Notes: generated by a model from the sequence alone, not told the origin. Shown: positions 1 through 9,444, counted from the stretch's first letter. The stretch is DNA of 64,000 nt from Gemmataceae bacterium (GCA_019636445.1 JAHBXO010000020.1:1-64000); one strand, 5' to 3'. Program-made: numbers and translations.

Positions 1-14
1 GGCGCAAGATCAAT

Positions 15-1238
15 TCAGAAGGCTGAGGGGATACCATCAGGATTGTCTTCGCTACCCATTCGGAACTTGCCGGGTGGGCAATATACAAACGACATGCTTA
101 GCCCACGAGCAAGCGGAATCGAAAGTCTCTGGCGGTTGCCATTCGACCATTGCGGCCAGACGCAATAACTCAACATGCCGATTCCGCCCAATATCATAGA
201 GCCAGTAGCAAATAAGGCAGTTCGTCTACCATGAGGGTATCGGTATGAAGAATCGTTCGCCTTGTTTTTTGTCGACTTCATCTTGATGCGTTTGTTCTTC
301 ACAACATTTTCGGCCAACCCTTGCTGCGATTTATTTAATGTTGCCGATTGCTTTTTTCGCCTGGAATCAGCAGGGCCCTGCATGTGCGTCCTCGCATTTT
401 TAACTGCCGAGAGCGAATCGGTGAATTCCTGCATATTTGCGTAGCGATCCTCAAGATATTTTGCCGTCGCTTTCTGGATGACTGCTTCTAGTTGGGGATG
501 GATATCTTGTCGGAACGTTCTTGCCGGCGGGACCGTCCCGAGGGCGATCTTGACGAGAATGTCCACGACGGAATCGCCCGTGAACGGGCGATTCCCAGTC
601 ACCATCTCGAACATCAGCACGCCGAGCGAATAGACATCGGAATGCGGCCCGATCTTCGCTTGCTGGCCACGTGCTTGCTCGAGCGACATGTAGTAGGGCG
701 ATCCGAAGACCGCACCGGATGCCGTGATTGCGGGATCGCCCGCCAACTTCGCAAGACCGAAGTCCATCAAGATCGGCTCGCCGTCCGAGCGCATCATCAC
801 GTTCAGCGGCTTGATGTCGCGGTGGATCACGCCCTTATCGTGGGCGTACTGGAGGGCGTTGGCGAGTTTCATCACGACGTCGATGGCGTCGTTATCAGGC
901 CAAAATTTGCCAGGGCCGACCAGGTCTGACAGTGGCCGACCTTCGATGAATTTCATCGCGAGAAAATGTCGGCCGTCAATAACTCCGACATCATAGATCG
1001 GGCAGATATTCGGATGTTCGAGGAGGGCCGCGGAGTCTGCCTCACGCTGGAACCGGGCGACCGCGTCCCCTATCAGTTGCTGGTTCGGGATTTTGAGTGC
1101 GACTTGGCGTGACTTGAAATTGGTATCGTCCGCAAGATAGACGGCCCCCATGCCGCCTTTGCCCAGCAGTTTCAAAACACGATATCGACCGAATACGGCC
1201 GGCAGCGTGGCGAAGGGATCGTTGGCGGACAAGTCCAT
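15..1238 (-). CDS. Membrane-anchored Ser/Thr protein kinase with a truncated FGE-like domain
   Basis: A Pkn2/PknB-type kinase that phosphorylates Ser/Thr residues in the cytoplasm. The ATG at 1238 was chosen because the protein then begins MDLSANDPF just before the kinase fold; a longer frame would run into the divergent nitrilase gene. In 407 residues one sees the glycine loop GKGGMGAVY (about 25-33), the catalytic HRDIKPLN, the metal-binding DFG, and one membrane helix at about 341-361. After the helix the chain starts like a formylglycine-generating enzyme/SUMF1 domain (MSFVYCPPGKFRMGS) and stops only about 15 residues later. Such a domain normally runs for over 200 residues, so the gene looks frameshifted or truncated near the left edge of the window. 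Planctomycetes often fuse kinases to outer sensor domains. The kinase call is firm; whether the protein is functional is uncertain. Confidence 0.88.
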   Translation of the reverse strand: MDLSANDPFATLPAVFGRYRVLKLLGKGGMGAVYLADDTNFKSRQVALKIPNQQLIGDAVARFQREADSAALLEHPNICPIYDVGVIDGRHFLAMKFIEGRPLSDLVGPGKFWPDNDAIDVVMKLANALQYAHDKGVIHRDIKPLNVMMRSDGEPILMDFGLAKLAGDPAITASGAVFGSPYYMSLEQARGQQAKIGPHSDVYSLGVLMFEMVTGNRPFTGDSVVDILVKIALGTVPPARTFRQDIHPQLEAVIQKATAKYLEDRYANMQEFTDSLSAVKNARTHMQGPADSRRKKQSATLNKSQQGLAENVVKNKRIKMKSTKNKANDSSYRYPHGRRTALFATGSMILGGIGMLSYCVWPQWSNGNRQRLSIPLARGLSMSFVYCPPGKFRMGSEDNPDGIPSAF

Positions 1239-1512
1239 CGCTCCGATGAATGCTGATCGGACTTTGTGATTGTAGCAATCGTGCGCATGTGTTTCACAGC
1301 CTGTACTGCCAGGTGCGTCTCTTCCGGTCGACGGTCGCACATTCATGGGCGCACAGGGCCAACGGGAGCGGCGGCAGTCGCACGAGGCCGGGTACCGCGT
1401 TCTCCCGGTGGTGTTTTCATCACACCCCATCGAATCCCGATCCGAATCCGATTGCCCCGTCGCACCACTTCGAGGATGATCGGATCCATTGCTCCGCACG
1501 AGATCCCCCCCC
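1239..1512. promoter_or_regulatory. Divergent intergenic region
   Basis: A 274-bp gap between a leftward kinase gene and a rightward nitrilase gene. It must hold both promoters, but I see no convincing -35/-10 pair, operator or small gene in it. Confidence 0.35.
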
Positions 1513-2343
1513 ATGCGCATCGGCCACTGGCAACTCGAGGCGAAGACCGGCGAGTTCGACGCCAATCTCGCGAAGGTCCTCAAGGGACTCGAACGCGCCG
1601 ACAAGGATCGCGTCGAGATCGTCTGCTTCCCCGAATGCTTCCTCACCGGCTACCCGGACAAGGAAGACCTCGCCCGAAAGTCGGCGTTCGCCGTCGACTC
1701 GCCCCAGATGATGAAGCTGCTGGACAAGACCGCGAAGTTCGAGGCGACCACCGTCGTCGGCTTCAACGAGATTCGCGGGAAGGACCTCTACAACACCGCC
1801 GTCGTCGTGCAAAAAGGGCACATCCTCGGCACGTACAGCAAGTGCACCGCCTACCAGCGGTTCCACAAGCAGGGCCGCGAGTTCCCGGTCTTCGAGCGGT
1901 CGGGCGTGAAGTTCGGCGTCATCATCTGTTCGGATGGCGGTTACATCGAGCCGGCGCGCATTCTCGCCCTGAAAGGGGCACGCATCATCTTCGCTCCGCA
2001 CTTCAACTACATCGGTGCGAAGGGGCTGATCGGGCATTTCCAGCACGTGCGGGCCGATCACGTCGCGCGGGCGGTCGAGAACGACGTCCACTTCGTGCGC
2101 GGGAACAACGTGGTGCTGGACAAGGACGCGAGCCTGAGCTTCGATGGCGTGGGCTACGGCGACAGTTACATCGTGGACCCGGCCGGGGAGATTCTCGTGC
2201 GCAGCCGGCGTCACAAGGAGGACTTCGTTTTCGCGGACGTGGACCCGACGCCGACGGATCGGGGCTGGGGCGTGGGCCGGTCGCTCTGGAGCGCCCGCGA
2301 GTTCGGCGCGATCCTCGCCGAGGCCGCCGGCAAGATGCCGTAG
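1513..2343 (+). CDS. Carbon-nitrogen hydrolase (nitrilase superfamily)
   Basis: A nitrilase-superfamily amidase that hydrolyses a non-peptide C-N bond, possibly a carbamoyl-type or omega-amide substrate; the exact substrate cannot be read from the sequence. The expected Glu-Lys-Cys triad is visible: E41 in FPECFLTGY, K110 in GTYSKC and C139 in VIICSDGGY. At 276 residues it has the usual single-domain length. The ATG at 1513 is chosen because the fold starts directly with MRIGHWQLE; the frame extends 8 codons further upstream without homology. No signal peptide is seen, so the enzyme should be cytoplasmic. It stands alone, divergent from the kinase gene and 232 bp ahead of the DUF1559 gene. 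Confidence 0.9.
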   Translation: MRIGHWQLEAKTGEFDANLAKVLKGLERADKDRVEIVCFPECFLTGYPDKEDLARKSAFAVDSPQMMKLLDKTAKFEATTVVGFNEIRGKDLYNTAVVVQKGHILGTYSKCTAYQRFHKQGREFPVFERSGVKFGVIICSDGGYIEPARILALKGARIIFAPHFNYIGAKGLIGHFQHVRADHVARAVENDVHFVRGNNVVLDKDASLSFDGVGYGDSYIVDPAGEILVRSRRHKEDFVFADVDPTPTDRGWGVGRSLWSAREFGAILAEAAGKMP

Positions 2344-2575
2344 CACGGATGCGATGATCCTCACGAACACTTCATCGGATCGCCATCACTTTTCTTTGAA
2401 ACGCCCGCGATTTCAAGCTCTCGCGTGGTTTCGGCGTGCATCCCGCAAAGAGACCGTGAACTCCCCGTGAAGCGGGTTCCCCCGGGTTGGTTCCCATCTA
2501 GTATCGCCCTTGTCGCGGATCCGTTCCACGCCCCGCGACAGCGTTGATGTGTCCTTACATGCGAGGTTTCAACCG

Positions 2576-3526
2576 ATGATCATTCGAGAGTCCCGCCGAG
2601 CGGGCTTCACCCTGATCGAGTTGCTGGTCGTGATCGCGATCATTGCGGTTCTGATCGGCCTGCTATTGCCGGCGGTGCAGAAGGTGCGTGAGGCGGCGGC
2701 CCGCTCGCAGTGCCAGAACAACCTCAAGCAATTCGGCCTTGCGTTCCATTCGTATGCGGACGTGCAAAAGCAACTGCCCGATGGCGGTCGGGACGGCCGG
2801 CCGACGGGCCAGCCCGCGATCACTTGCTGCAGCTGGGACGATCAGCAGGTCAGCACGAAGAATACCGCGGGCCAGATGGATGATCGCCTTGGCTTTAACT
2901 GGCGCTACCAGACCTTGCCGTACATCGAGCAGCAGCCGCTGTTCGACACGGTCAGCCGCGCGACGGTCTATGCCACGCCGGTGAAGATCCACTATTGCCC
3001 CAGCCGGCGCGCACCCACAGTGTACGGCAGTTCGGCGCGCAGCGACTACGCCGGCAACGCCGGCAATGTCTGGACCAGCTCCAACGCGAACGGCGTGGTC
3101 GTCCACCCCACCGCCAGCATGAAGGTCGAGATCAACCGCATCACCGACGGCACGTCCAACACCGTCATGCTTGCCGAGAAGTGGCTCCACCCGATGCAGC
3201 ACGGGAAGGATGGCGGCGACAACGAGTCGTGGGTGAACGCCGGTTGGGACGAGTGCGTCGTTCGCGTCGGCGGCGGCACCTTCACCTACACGCACCCGAC
3301 GACGGGCGCGAGCGTCACCATCCCGCGCGTGCCGAAGCCTGACATCGAGGCACCGAACCCGGCCAGCGGCTCGGTCTGGAACCAGCAATTTGGTTCCTCG
3401 CATGCGGGCGGCATGAACGCGCTCATGGCCGACGGCTCCGTCCGCCTTGTCCAGTTCAATGTTGATCCCGTCGTGTGGGCCGCCGTCTGCTCCCGTAACG
3501 GCGGCGAAACCCAGACGCTGAACTGA
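2576..3526 (+). CDS. DUF1559 protein with prepilin-type N-terminal cleavage/methylation motif
   Basis: A pseudopilin-like surface protein of the DUF1559 family, which is greatly expanded in planctomycetes and of unproven function. The N-terminus has a short basic leader, then the G/FTLIELLVVIAIIAVLIGLLLPAV prepilin pattern (Gly at 11), the site for a type IV prepilin peptidase; one such peptidase is encoded at 22450. The family hallmarks follow: REAAARSQCQNNLKQ after the helix, a central cysteine region, and the C-terminal SSHAGGMNALMADGSVRLV block. The ATG at 2576 places the leader correctly; the frame upstream lacks homology. A small lipoprotein gene follows after 37 bp, a common arrangement for this family. 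Confidence 0.93.
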   Translation: MIIRESRRAGFTLIELLVVIAIIAVLIGLLLPAVQKVREAAARSQCQNNLKQFGLAFHSYADVQKQLPDGGRDGRPTGQPAITCCSWDDQQVSTKNTAGQMDDRLGFNWRYQTLPYIEQQPLFDTVSRATVYATPVKIHYCPSRRAPTVYGSSARSDYAGNAGNVWTSSNANGVVVHPTASMKVEINRITDGTSNTVMLAEKWLHPMQHGKDGGDNESWVNAGWDECVVRVGGGTFTYTHPTTGASVTIPRVPKPDIEAPNPASGSVWNQQFGSSHAGGMNALMADGSVRLVQFNVDPVVWAAVCSRNGGETQTLN

Positions 3527-3563
3527 ACCACCCCCACCGAACACCAAACCAGGGAGTCAACCC

Positions 3564-3785
3564 ATGCGGAAAATCACGATCCTCTTGTTCTTGCTGACGC
3601 TCGGTAGTCTTGGATGCGGGCAAAAGACGCCTGCGGTCGTCGTGACGTCCGAAACGGAAGCCGAGCAGATGCGGGCCGAGCAGGACGTTCGCAACGCCGA
3701 AGCCGCGTATCGGAAAACACAAAAGCCGGCAAAGTCGTTCGAGCAAAGCGTAGAAGACGAGGAATCGAACCGCCGTCGGCGATAA
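3564..3785 (+). CDS. Small lipoprotein downstream of a DUF1559 gene
   Basis: A 73-residue predicted lipoprotein. The N-terminus MRKITILLFLLTLGSLGCGQK has a basic start, a hydrophobic stretch and a lipobox (LGSLGC) with the lipidated Cys at 18. The rest is short, charged and probably helical (EAEQMRAEQDVRNAEAAYRK), ending in NRRRR. It lies 37 bp behind the DUF1559 gene on the same strand and is probably co-transcribed. Small lipoproteins in this position are frequent in planctomycetes, but no function is known. A strong hairpin follows the stop codon. Confidence 0.75.
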   Translation: MRKITILLFLLTLGSLGCGQKTPAVVVTSETEAEQMRAEQDVRNAEAAYRKTQKPAKSFEQSVEDEESNRRRR

Positions 3786-3796
3786 CGATCGTTTCC

Positions 3797-3848
3797 GCCG
3801 ATTCGTCCATGGGATAGCGCAGACGTGCGATTCCATGGACGAATCGGC
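3797..3848. terminator. Long perfect hairpin between convergent genes
   Basis: A 16-bp perfect inverted repeat, arms 3797-3812 and 3833-3848, with a 20-nt loop. It fills the space between the lipoprotein stop (3785) and the stop of the leftward DUF4476 gene (3849). There is no long T run, but the position fits a bidirectional terminator. Confidence 0.65.
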
Positions 3849-4388
3849 TTACTTACCCTTGATTTTCGAGAGAAGTTCGTCCTTACCGCTTTTGAAGGTA
3901 AACGCATCGAGGACGGTGACGAACAATTCCGGGTCCACAACCAATCCATGCAGATGCACCCCGGCGGGGACCCGATCGCGGTCGAAACTGAAGGTTGCGA
4001 GCAATTCCTTCGCTTGTGCGCTGGTGATGCGCGTCGTCTTGGGTAATGCTTCCAGGTACTTCCGTTTGCCGTCGTCGAACGATTGATCCTTGATCCCCTT
4101 CAGCAACTTTGCGAAGTCGTCGTTCGACATCGCGATCGCCGGCGCGTTCGCCGCGAGGTCCGCCTGCAGGTCCTTCGCAGCCAGTTCGGCACGGCCGATC
4201 AGGAGTTCCAGCTTCTCGCGCGTCTTTTTGTCCGACACGTCCTTGAGCAGGCCGCGAGCCTCCTTCAGATCGGTGGCGATTTTCGCGGCCGCGATCTCCT
4301 GCGAGGATTTCCTGCGCGGCGGTTCCTTCTGGGCCGACGCCAGCCAGGCGACGCCGAGCAAGGCACAGGTGGCGAGCAGGGCTTTCAT
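3849..4388 (-). CDS. Secreted DUF4476-family protein
   Basis: A 179-residue exported protein. A signal peptide (MKALLATCALLGVAWLASAQ) is followed by a charged, probably coiled helical region at about 25-85. The C-terminal half fits the DUF4476 pattern: NDDFAKLLKGIKDQSFDDGKRKYL, then a stretch with TSAQAKELLATFSFD, and a closing VVDPELFVTVLDAFTFKSGKDEL. The function of this family is unknown. It is the last gene of a leftward unit with the nucleoside hydrolase (13-bp gap) and trpD. Confidence 0.7.
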   Translation of the reverse strand: MKALLATCALLGVAWLASAQKEPPRRKSSQEIAAAKIATDLKEARGLLKDVSDKKTREKLELLIGRAELAAKDLQADLAANAPAIAMSNDDFAKLLKGIKDQSFDDGKRKYLEALPKTTRITSAQAKELLATFSFDRDRVPAGVHLHGLVVDPELFVTVLDAFTFKSGKDELLSKIKGK

Positions 4389-4401
4389 GGGACCTCCCGG
4401 A

Positions 4402-5328
4402 TCAGGGGGAACTCTTGAGGATTCGATCCATCCACTGTCGGATTTCGCCGATCGCCGCTTCGTGCCCCAGGTGGACGTTCGGGGCAGCCGCGATGTTTTT
4501 TCGATCGTCCACGACCAGCATGCCGCGGGTCAGTTCGCCCTTCGTTTCGACGTCGACGACTTTATCTTCCACTCCGATGGAACCCGGCAGGGCGACGGCG
4601 GCCACGGCGAGCACGTCCTTCAGATGGAATCCCTCGATGCCGTAGAGATTCGAACTGGCGCGAATGCCGTACGGGACAACCTGTCGCAAGAACCGGCAGG
4701 TCTTGGAGTCGGGGTTCGGCAATTCGAGCAACTCCGTTGGAGAAAGGACGAGTTGCCGCGTGAGGTCGAGCGGGATGAGCGTGGGGTGCAATCCGGCGTT
4801 CAGGACCGTTCGCGCCCCTTCCGGGTCGACCGCCAGGTGGAATTCGCTCTTGGGCCCCGCATTGCCTGGCTCTCGGATCGTTCCGCCGATCACGACCAGC
4901 CGCTCGATCAAGCCCACGATTTCGGCATCCCGTGCCAGAGCGTGGGCGAGCGTGGTCATCGGGCCGAGGCAAACGACCGCGACTTCCCGCGGATGCGCCC
5001 GAACGAGTTCCACAAGGGCCTTGTCGCCGGTCGGGTACTGGCTTTTCGTCGAGACGGGAAACTGGATTCCCCCGAGGCCGCCGGGGCCGTGCAAGGCCGT
5101 GCCGTCGCGGTCGTACTTGATGGGGACCGCCGAAGCCGTTCGCGGCCACTTCTTCGGGTCGAGTTGGTCGATCAGCACCATCGCGTTCGCGGTGGCCTGT
5201 TCGGCGCTGACGTTCCCCGCGCACGGGATCAGTCCGATCACGTCCAAGTTCGGGTCGTGCAACGCGAGCGCGACGGCGAACGCCGTGTCGATACCAGGGT
5301 CGGCAATAATGATGACTTTACGCGGCAT
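4402..5328 (-). CDS. Nucleoside hydrolase-family protein (altered active site)
   Basis: Inosine-uridine preferring nucleoside hydrolase family, which cleaves the N-glycosidic bond of ribonucleosides using a Ca2+ ion held by Asp residues. The N-terminal signature reads IIADPGIDTAFA rather than the usual DxDPGxDDxxA: the catalytic-base Asp of DPG and the first Asp of the DD pair are present, but the second Asp, a calcium ligand in the Crithidia enzyme, is Thr. Near the C-terminus LKDVLAVA replaces the usual HDPLAVA, keeping the Asp but losing the His. Length (308 residues) is normal. The substrate is probably not a standard nucleoside, or activity is reduced. It sits 40 bp behind trpD and 13 bp ahead of the DUF4476 gene. 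Family call firm, specificity unknown. Confidence 0.82.
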   Translation of the reverse strand: MPRKVIIIADPGIDTAFAVALALHDPNLDVIGLIPCAGNVSAEQATANAMVLIDQLDPKKWPRTASAVPIKYDRDGTALHGPGGLGGIQFPVSTKSQYPTGDKALVELVRAHPREVAVVCLGPMTTLAHALARDAEIVGLIERLVVIGGTIREPGNAGPKSEFHLAVDPEGARTVLNAGLHPTLIPLDLTRQLVLSPTELLELPNPDSKTCRFLRQVVPYGIRASSNLYGIEGFHLKDVLAVAAVALPGSIGVEDKVVDVETKGELTRGMLVVDDRKNIAAAPNVHLGHEAAIGEIRQWMDRILKSSP

Positions 5329-5368
5329 GATGAACTCGGAAATCCAAACCGGCGACGGGAATTCCAGA

Positions 5369-6394
<1,026 letters not shown>

Positions 6395-6497
6395 GGTTTT
6401 CTCGTCGAGGTCCGTTAGCGGAAGATTAGGGAAAAAACGGAAAAACGTCGGAACCGAGATGCATTTTCCGGTGTTGATACATATACTTTCTTACATA

Positions 6498-6510
6498 TTG
6501 CACAAGTGTT
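6498..6510 (+). promoter_or_regulatory. Candidate LexA (SOS) operator upstream of lexA
   Basis: TTGCACAAGTGTT ends 64 bp before the lexA ATG. Upstream of recA the strand leading into the gene has TTGTACACTAGTT, 55 bp ahead of its ATG. The two share TTGYACA-N3-GTT in the same orientation relative to the gene. LexA normally autoregulates and controls recA, so a shared element is expected. An AT-rich tract with TATACT at 6482-6487 lies just upstream. Confidence 0.45.
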
Positions 6511-6574
6511 GCGGCGCGCAGACGGCGGGGCGACCTCGTCGCTGGCTACGGCCGCGCCGACCGAGGAACACGCC

Positions 6575-7180
6575 ATGAGTGAGACGACGCTAACCACCAA
6601 GCAACAGCGCATCTACGACTTCATCTGCGACCACATCCAATCCAGCGGCTATCCGCCAACCATTCGCGACATCTGCAAGCGCTTCAACATCGTCTCACCC
6701 AATGGTGTCATGTGCCACCTGAAAGCGCTCGAGAAGAAGGGCAAGATCAACCGGAACCCGAACCTCTCTCGCGGCATCACAATCCAAGGTGTAAACGCCG
6801 GCGGCTACAGCTTGCCACTGCTTGGCGTCGTCGCCGCCGGCAAGGCCATCGAGGCCGTCGAACAGGACGATCGACTCGAAATCCGCGATCTGTTCCCGAA
6901 CGAGAACGTCTACGCCCTCAAAGTCCGCGGCAATTCCATGATCGAAGGTCATATCGCCGAAGGCGATTACGTCCTCATCAAGAAGCAGGAAACCGCCGAC
7001 AACGGCGCCAAGGTCGTCGCGATGGTCGAGAAGGCGATGACCCTCAAAAAGTACTATCGACGCCGCGATCATGTCGAACTGCAGCCGATGAACTCGTCGA
7101 TGAGTTCGATCAAGGTCGATCCAACGAAGCAGGACGTTCAGATTCTCGGCGTCCTCGTTGGCGTCGTCCGGAAATGCTGA
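6575..7180 (+). CDS. lexA: LexA repressor, SOS response regulator
   Basis: Represses DNA-damage genes and cleaves itself when stimulated by RecA filaments. The ATG at 6575 gives 201 residues starting MSETTLTTKQQRIYDFI. The N-terminal winged helix (residues about 1-68) carries the YPPTIRDICKRF and SPNGVMCHLKALEKKG helices. The C-terminal S24 peptidase domain has the cleavage pair Ala88-Gly89 in GVVAAGKA, the nucleophile Ser121 in VRGNSMIEGHI, and the general-base Lys158 in MTLKKYY. All functional residues are present. It is divergent from trpD. A candidate operator lies 64 bp upstream of the start, and an unusual palindrome array lies downstream. Confidence 0.96.
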   Translation: MSETTLTTKQQRIYDFICDHIQSSGYPPTIRDICKRFNIVSPNGVMCHLKALEKKGKINRNPNLSRGITIQGVNAGGYSLPLLGVVAAGKAIEAVEQDDRLEIRDLFPNENVYALKVRGNSMIEGHIAEGDYVLIKKQETADNGAKVVAMVEKAMTLKKYYRRRDHVELQPMNSSMSSIKVDPTKQDVQILGVLVGVVRKC

Positions 7181-7216
7181 ACGCAAGACGTGCACTGCCA
7201 ACTCGAGATTAAGCCA

Positions 7217-7295
7217 GACTTCCGAAGTCCGGCTTCGACTTCGGAAGTCGATCGGTCCGCAGGACTTCCGATGTCGAAACCGGACTTCGGAAGTC
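7217..7295. repeat. Array of four 13-bp palindromes forming two tandem hairpins
   Basis: Four copies of GACTTC-N-GAAGTC lie at 7217-7229, 7237-7249, 7263-7275 (one mismatch) and 7283-7295. Start-to-start spacings are 20, 26 and 20 bp. Copy 1 is the exact reverse complement of copy 2, so they can fold as a 13-bp stem with a 7-nt loop; copies 3 and 4 do the same with one mismatch. The array lies 36 bp after the lexA stop and 109 bp before the amidohydrolase ATG. It could be a double terminator, a repressor-binding array or a REP-like element. Confidence 0.75.
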
Positions 7296-7404
7296 TGAGC
7301 GAATCCGATGGATGACAAATCTGCAAGACTCCGCCGCAAACATTCTTGCATCGCGTCTCGATTCCGTGGAAACTGATTCTCCCGAATCGGCCGAGGCGGA
7401 AGCG

Positions 7405-8250
7405 ATGATCGTCGATGTTCACAGTCACTTCTGGCAATACCCTCGTGACTTTTCCGATTCCTTCCGTGAACAAGCCAAGCGCGCACGGGCCGGCGTCGAA
7501 GTCGACCTCACGGTCCATCACGAAGATTATCAACGCACATCGATTCCCGGCGTCCGCACCGTCGTCTTCGGCGGCAAGGCGAGGTTGTCCGGAGTTTGGG
7601 TCGATGACCGCACCATATCCGACTATGTGAACAAACATGCCGAACACTACATCGGCTTCCTCTCCGTGGACCCCACGCAGGACGGCTGGGAGAGGGAACT
7701 GCGCGACGGCCACGAAACGCTCGGCCTGCGCGGCATCAAGCTTTTGCCCATGTACGCCGGATTCCGCCCCGACGACGAGCGCCTGGACCCGCTCTGGAGA
7801 TACGCCGCGAAGCATCGGCTGCCCGTGCTGCTCCACACCGGCACGACATTCGTGGCGCAGGCGCCGCTCGAATGCACGCTGCCGCGCCACGTGGACGCCG
7901 CCGCGATCCGCCATCCGGACGTGACGATGATCCTCGCGCACCTGAGCCACCCCTACGAAGGCGAATGCGTCGTCACCATCCGCAAGCACCCGAACCTCTA
8001 CGCCGACATCAGCGCCCTGCACTACCGGCCGTTCCAGCTTTATCAGAGCCTCATGCTCGTGCAGGAATACGGCGTCTGGGACAAGGTGCTCTTCGGCACC
8101 GACTACCCGTTCACGACGGTGAACGCGACCATCGACGGATTGCGCAAGCTGAACGCGATGCTGGAAGGCACCGCCCTGCCCCGCCTCGATACCGCGAAGA
8201 TCGAAGCGATGATCTACCGCGATACCCTCCCGCTGCTCGGATTGTCATGA
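7405..8250 (+). CDS. Amidohydrolase-family (metal-dependent TIM-barrel) protein
   Basis: Amidohydrolase 2-like protein, the family that hydrolyses lactones or decarboxylates acids with a divalent metal. The ATG at 7405 gives MIVDVHSHFW with the metal-binding HxH at 6-8 and has a good ribosome site (GAGGCGG); the 31 codons before it show no homology. Later hallmarks are LLHTG, LAHLSHPY and a C-terminal LFGTDYPF carrying the conserved Asp. It opens a rightward operon and its stop overlaps the next ATG (ATGA). In this context a lactonase acting on a sugar-acid lactone is plausible, but that is inference. Confidence 0.85.
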   Translation: MIVDVHSHFWQYPRDFSDSFREQAKRARAGVEVDLTVHHEDYQRTSIPGVRTVVFGGKARLSGVWVDDRTISDYVNKHAEHYIGFLSVDPTQDGWERELRDGHETLGLRGIKLLPMYAGFRPDDERLDPLWRYAAKHRLPVLLHTGTTFVAQAPLECTLPRHVDAAAIRHPDVTMILAHLSHPYEGECVVTIRKHPNLYADISALHYRPFQLYQSLMLVQEYGVWDKVLFGTDYPFTTVNATIDGLRKLNAMLEGTALPRLDTAKIEAMIYRDTLPLLGLS

Positions 8251-9425
8251 AGATCGCACGGATCGAAACGCACGTCTGTCACGCCCGGATGCGGAACTGG
8301 ATTTTCGTGAAAGTCCTCACGGACCAGGACGGCCTCTTCGGCTGGGGCGAAGCGACGCTCGAGTGGCACACCCGCGGCGTCGTCGGCTCCATCGAGGACC
8401 TTGCCGAGCTGATCGTCGGTGAAGACCCGACGCGCGTCGAACACCTCTGGCAGATGATGCACCGCCAGCACTTCTGGCACGGCAACGGGATCACCCGCGC
8501 CACGGCCATCGCCGGCATCGACATCGCCCTCTGGGACATTCTCGGCAAAGTCGCCGGCCTGCCACTTTCGAAGCTCTGGGGCGGCCCGGTGCGCGACCAC
8601 GTGCGCACCTATTGCCACCTCGGCGGCGGGAAGATGGAAGACTTCTACGAGACGGCCGCCGAGGATGCGAAACGGTTCGCCGACCTGGCTCAGAAGGCCG
8701 TCGCGGATGGGTTCACGGCGTTCAAGACGATGGCCGTGCCGCCGACGATGCCGCTGGAAGGGTTGAAACCGATCCGCACGGCCGTGGCCGCCGTGCGGGC
8801 GATGCGCGAGGCGGTCGGCGAATCCATCGACATCATGGTCGATTGCCACGCACGGCCGTCACCGGCGATGGGGATGCAGTTCGCCAAGGCGCTCGAGCCG
8901 TACGGCCTCTACTTTTTCGAGGAGCCGTGCTGGCCGGAATCGGTGGAAGGCCTGGCCGCGATCAATGCCGCCGTCTCCACGCCGATCGCGACCGGCGAGC
9001 GCGTCACGCACATGGCCGCATTCCGCGATCTCTTCGATGCCCGCGCCTGCGAGGTCTGCCAGCTCGACATCACGCATTGCGGCGGCTTCACGGAAGCCCG
9101 GCGGATCGCGGCGCTTGCCGAGGCGCACCGGATCGCACTGGCACCGCACAACCCGCAAGGCCCCGTCAGCACGGCAGCTTCCCTCGAATTCGGCTTCAGC
9201 CAGCCGAGCTATATCATTTGCGAGACGGTCCACGCCGACGTCCCTTGGCGGGCCGACGTGGTCGAGGAAGGCTTCACCGTCGAGGCGAAGGGCCGCATTG
9301 TGAAGCCGAACACAAAGCCGGGGTTGGGCATCACAATCAACGAGGCCGAAGTGAAGAAGCATCCGTTCCAGCAGGAACTGCCTCAGCGAGTCTTTTACAC
9401 GGACGGAAGCGTCGGCGACTGGTGA
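8247..9425 (+). CDS. Mandelate racemase/muconate lactonizing family dehydratase (galactonate dehydratase-like)
   Basis: An enolase-superfamily enzyme, probably an aldonate dehydratase producing a 2-keto-3-deoxy acid. Metal ligands are visible at D199 (VDCHARPSP), E225 or E226 (FFEEPCWPE) and E251 (TGERVTH). D274 (CQLDITHCGG) and H301 (APHNPQGP) follow. The DxH pairing of D199 and H201 plus HNPQGP is typical of galactonate/gluconate dehydratases rather than of KxK racemases. Length 392 residues is normal. The ATG at 8247 overlaps the amidohydrolase stop, so the two are translationally coupled. A DapA-type aldolase and an MFS transporter follow, consistent with a sugar-acid pathway. The exact substrate is not determined. 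Confidence 0.88.
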   Translation: MKIARIETHVCHARMRNWIFVKVLTDQDGLFGWGEATLEWHTRGVVGSIEDLAELIVGEDPTRVEHLWQMMHRQHFWHGNGITRATAIAGIDIALWDILGKVAGLPLSKLWGGPVRDHVRTYCHLGGGKMEDFYETAAEDAKRFADLAQKAVADGFTAFKTMAVPPTMPLEGLKPIRTAVAAVRAMREAVGESIDIMVDCHARPSPAMGMQFAKALEPYGLYFFEEPCWPESVEGLAAINAAVSTPIATGERVTHMAAFRDLFDARACEVCQLDITHCGGFTEARRIAALAEAHRIALAPHNPQGPVSTAASLEFGFSQPSYIICETVHADVPWRADVVEEGFTVEAKGRIVKPNTKPGLGITINEAEVKKHPFQQELPQRVFYTDGSVGDW

Positions 9426-9444
9426 GTTTTTCATTTTGAATTGG

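Noticed and set aside
6473..6487. Possible sigma-70 promoter (TTGATA...TATACT) ahead of lexA
   Set aside because: The two hexamers are too close together for a normal 16-18-bp spacer, and no matching -35 is found at the right distance from TATACT.
7217..7295. Possible CRISPR-like repeat array
   Set aside because: Units are 13 bp with 7-13-bp gaps, no spacer-sized unique sequence and no cas genes.
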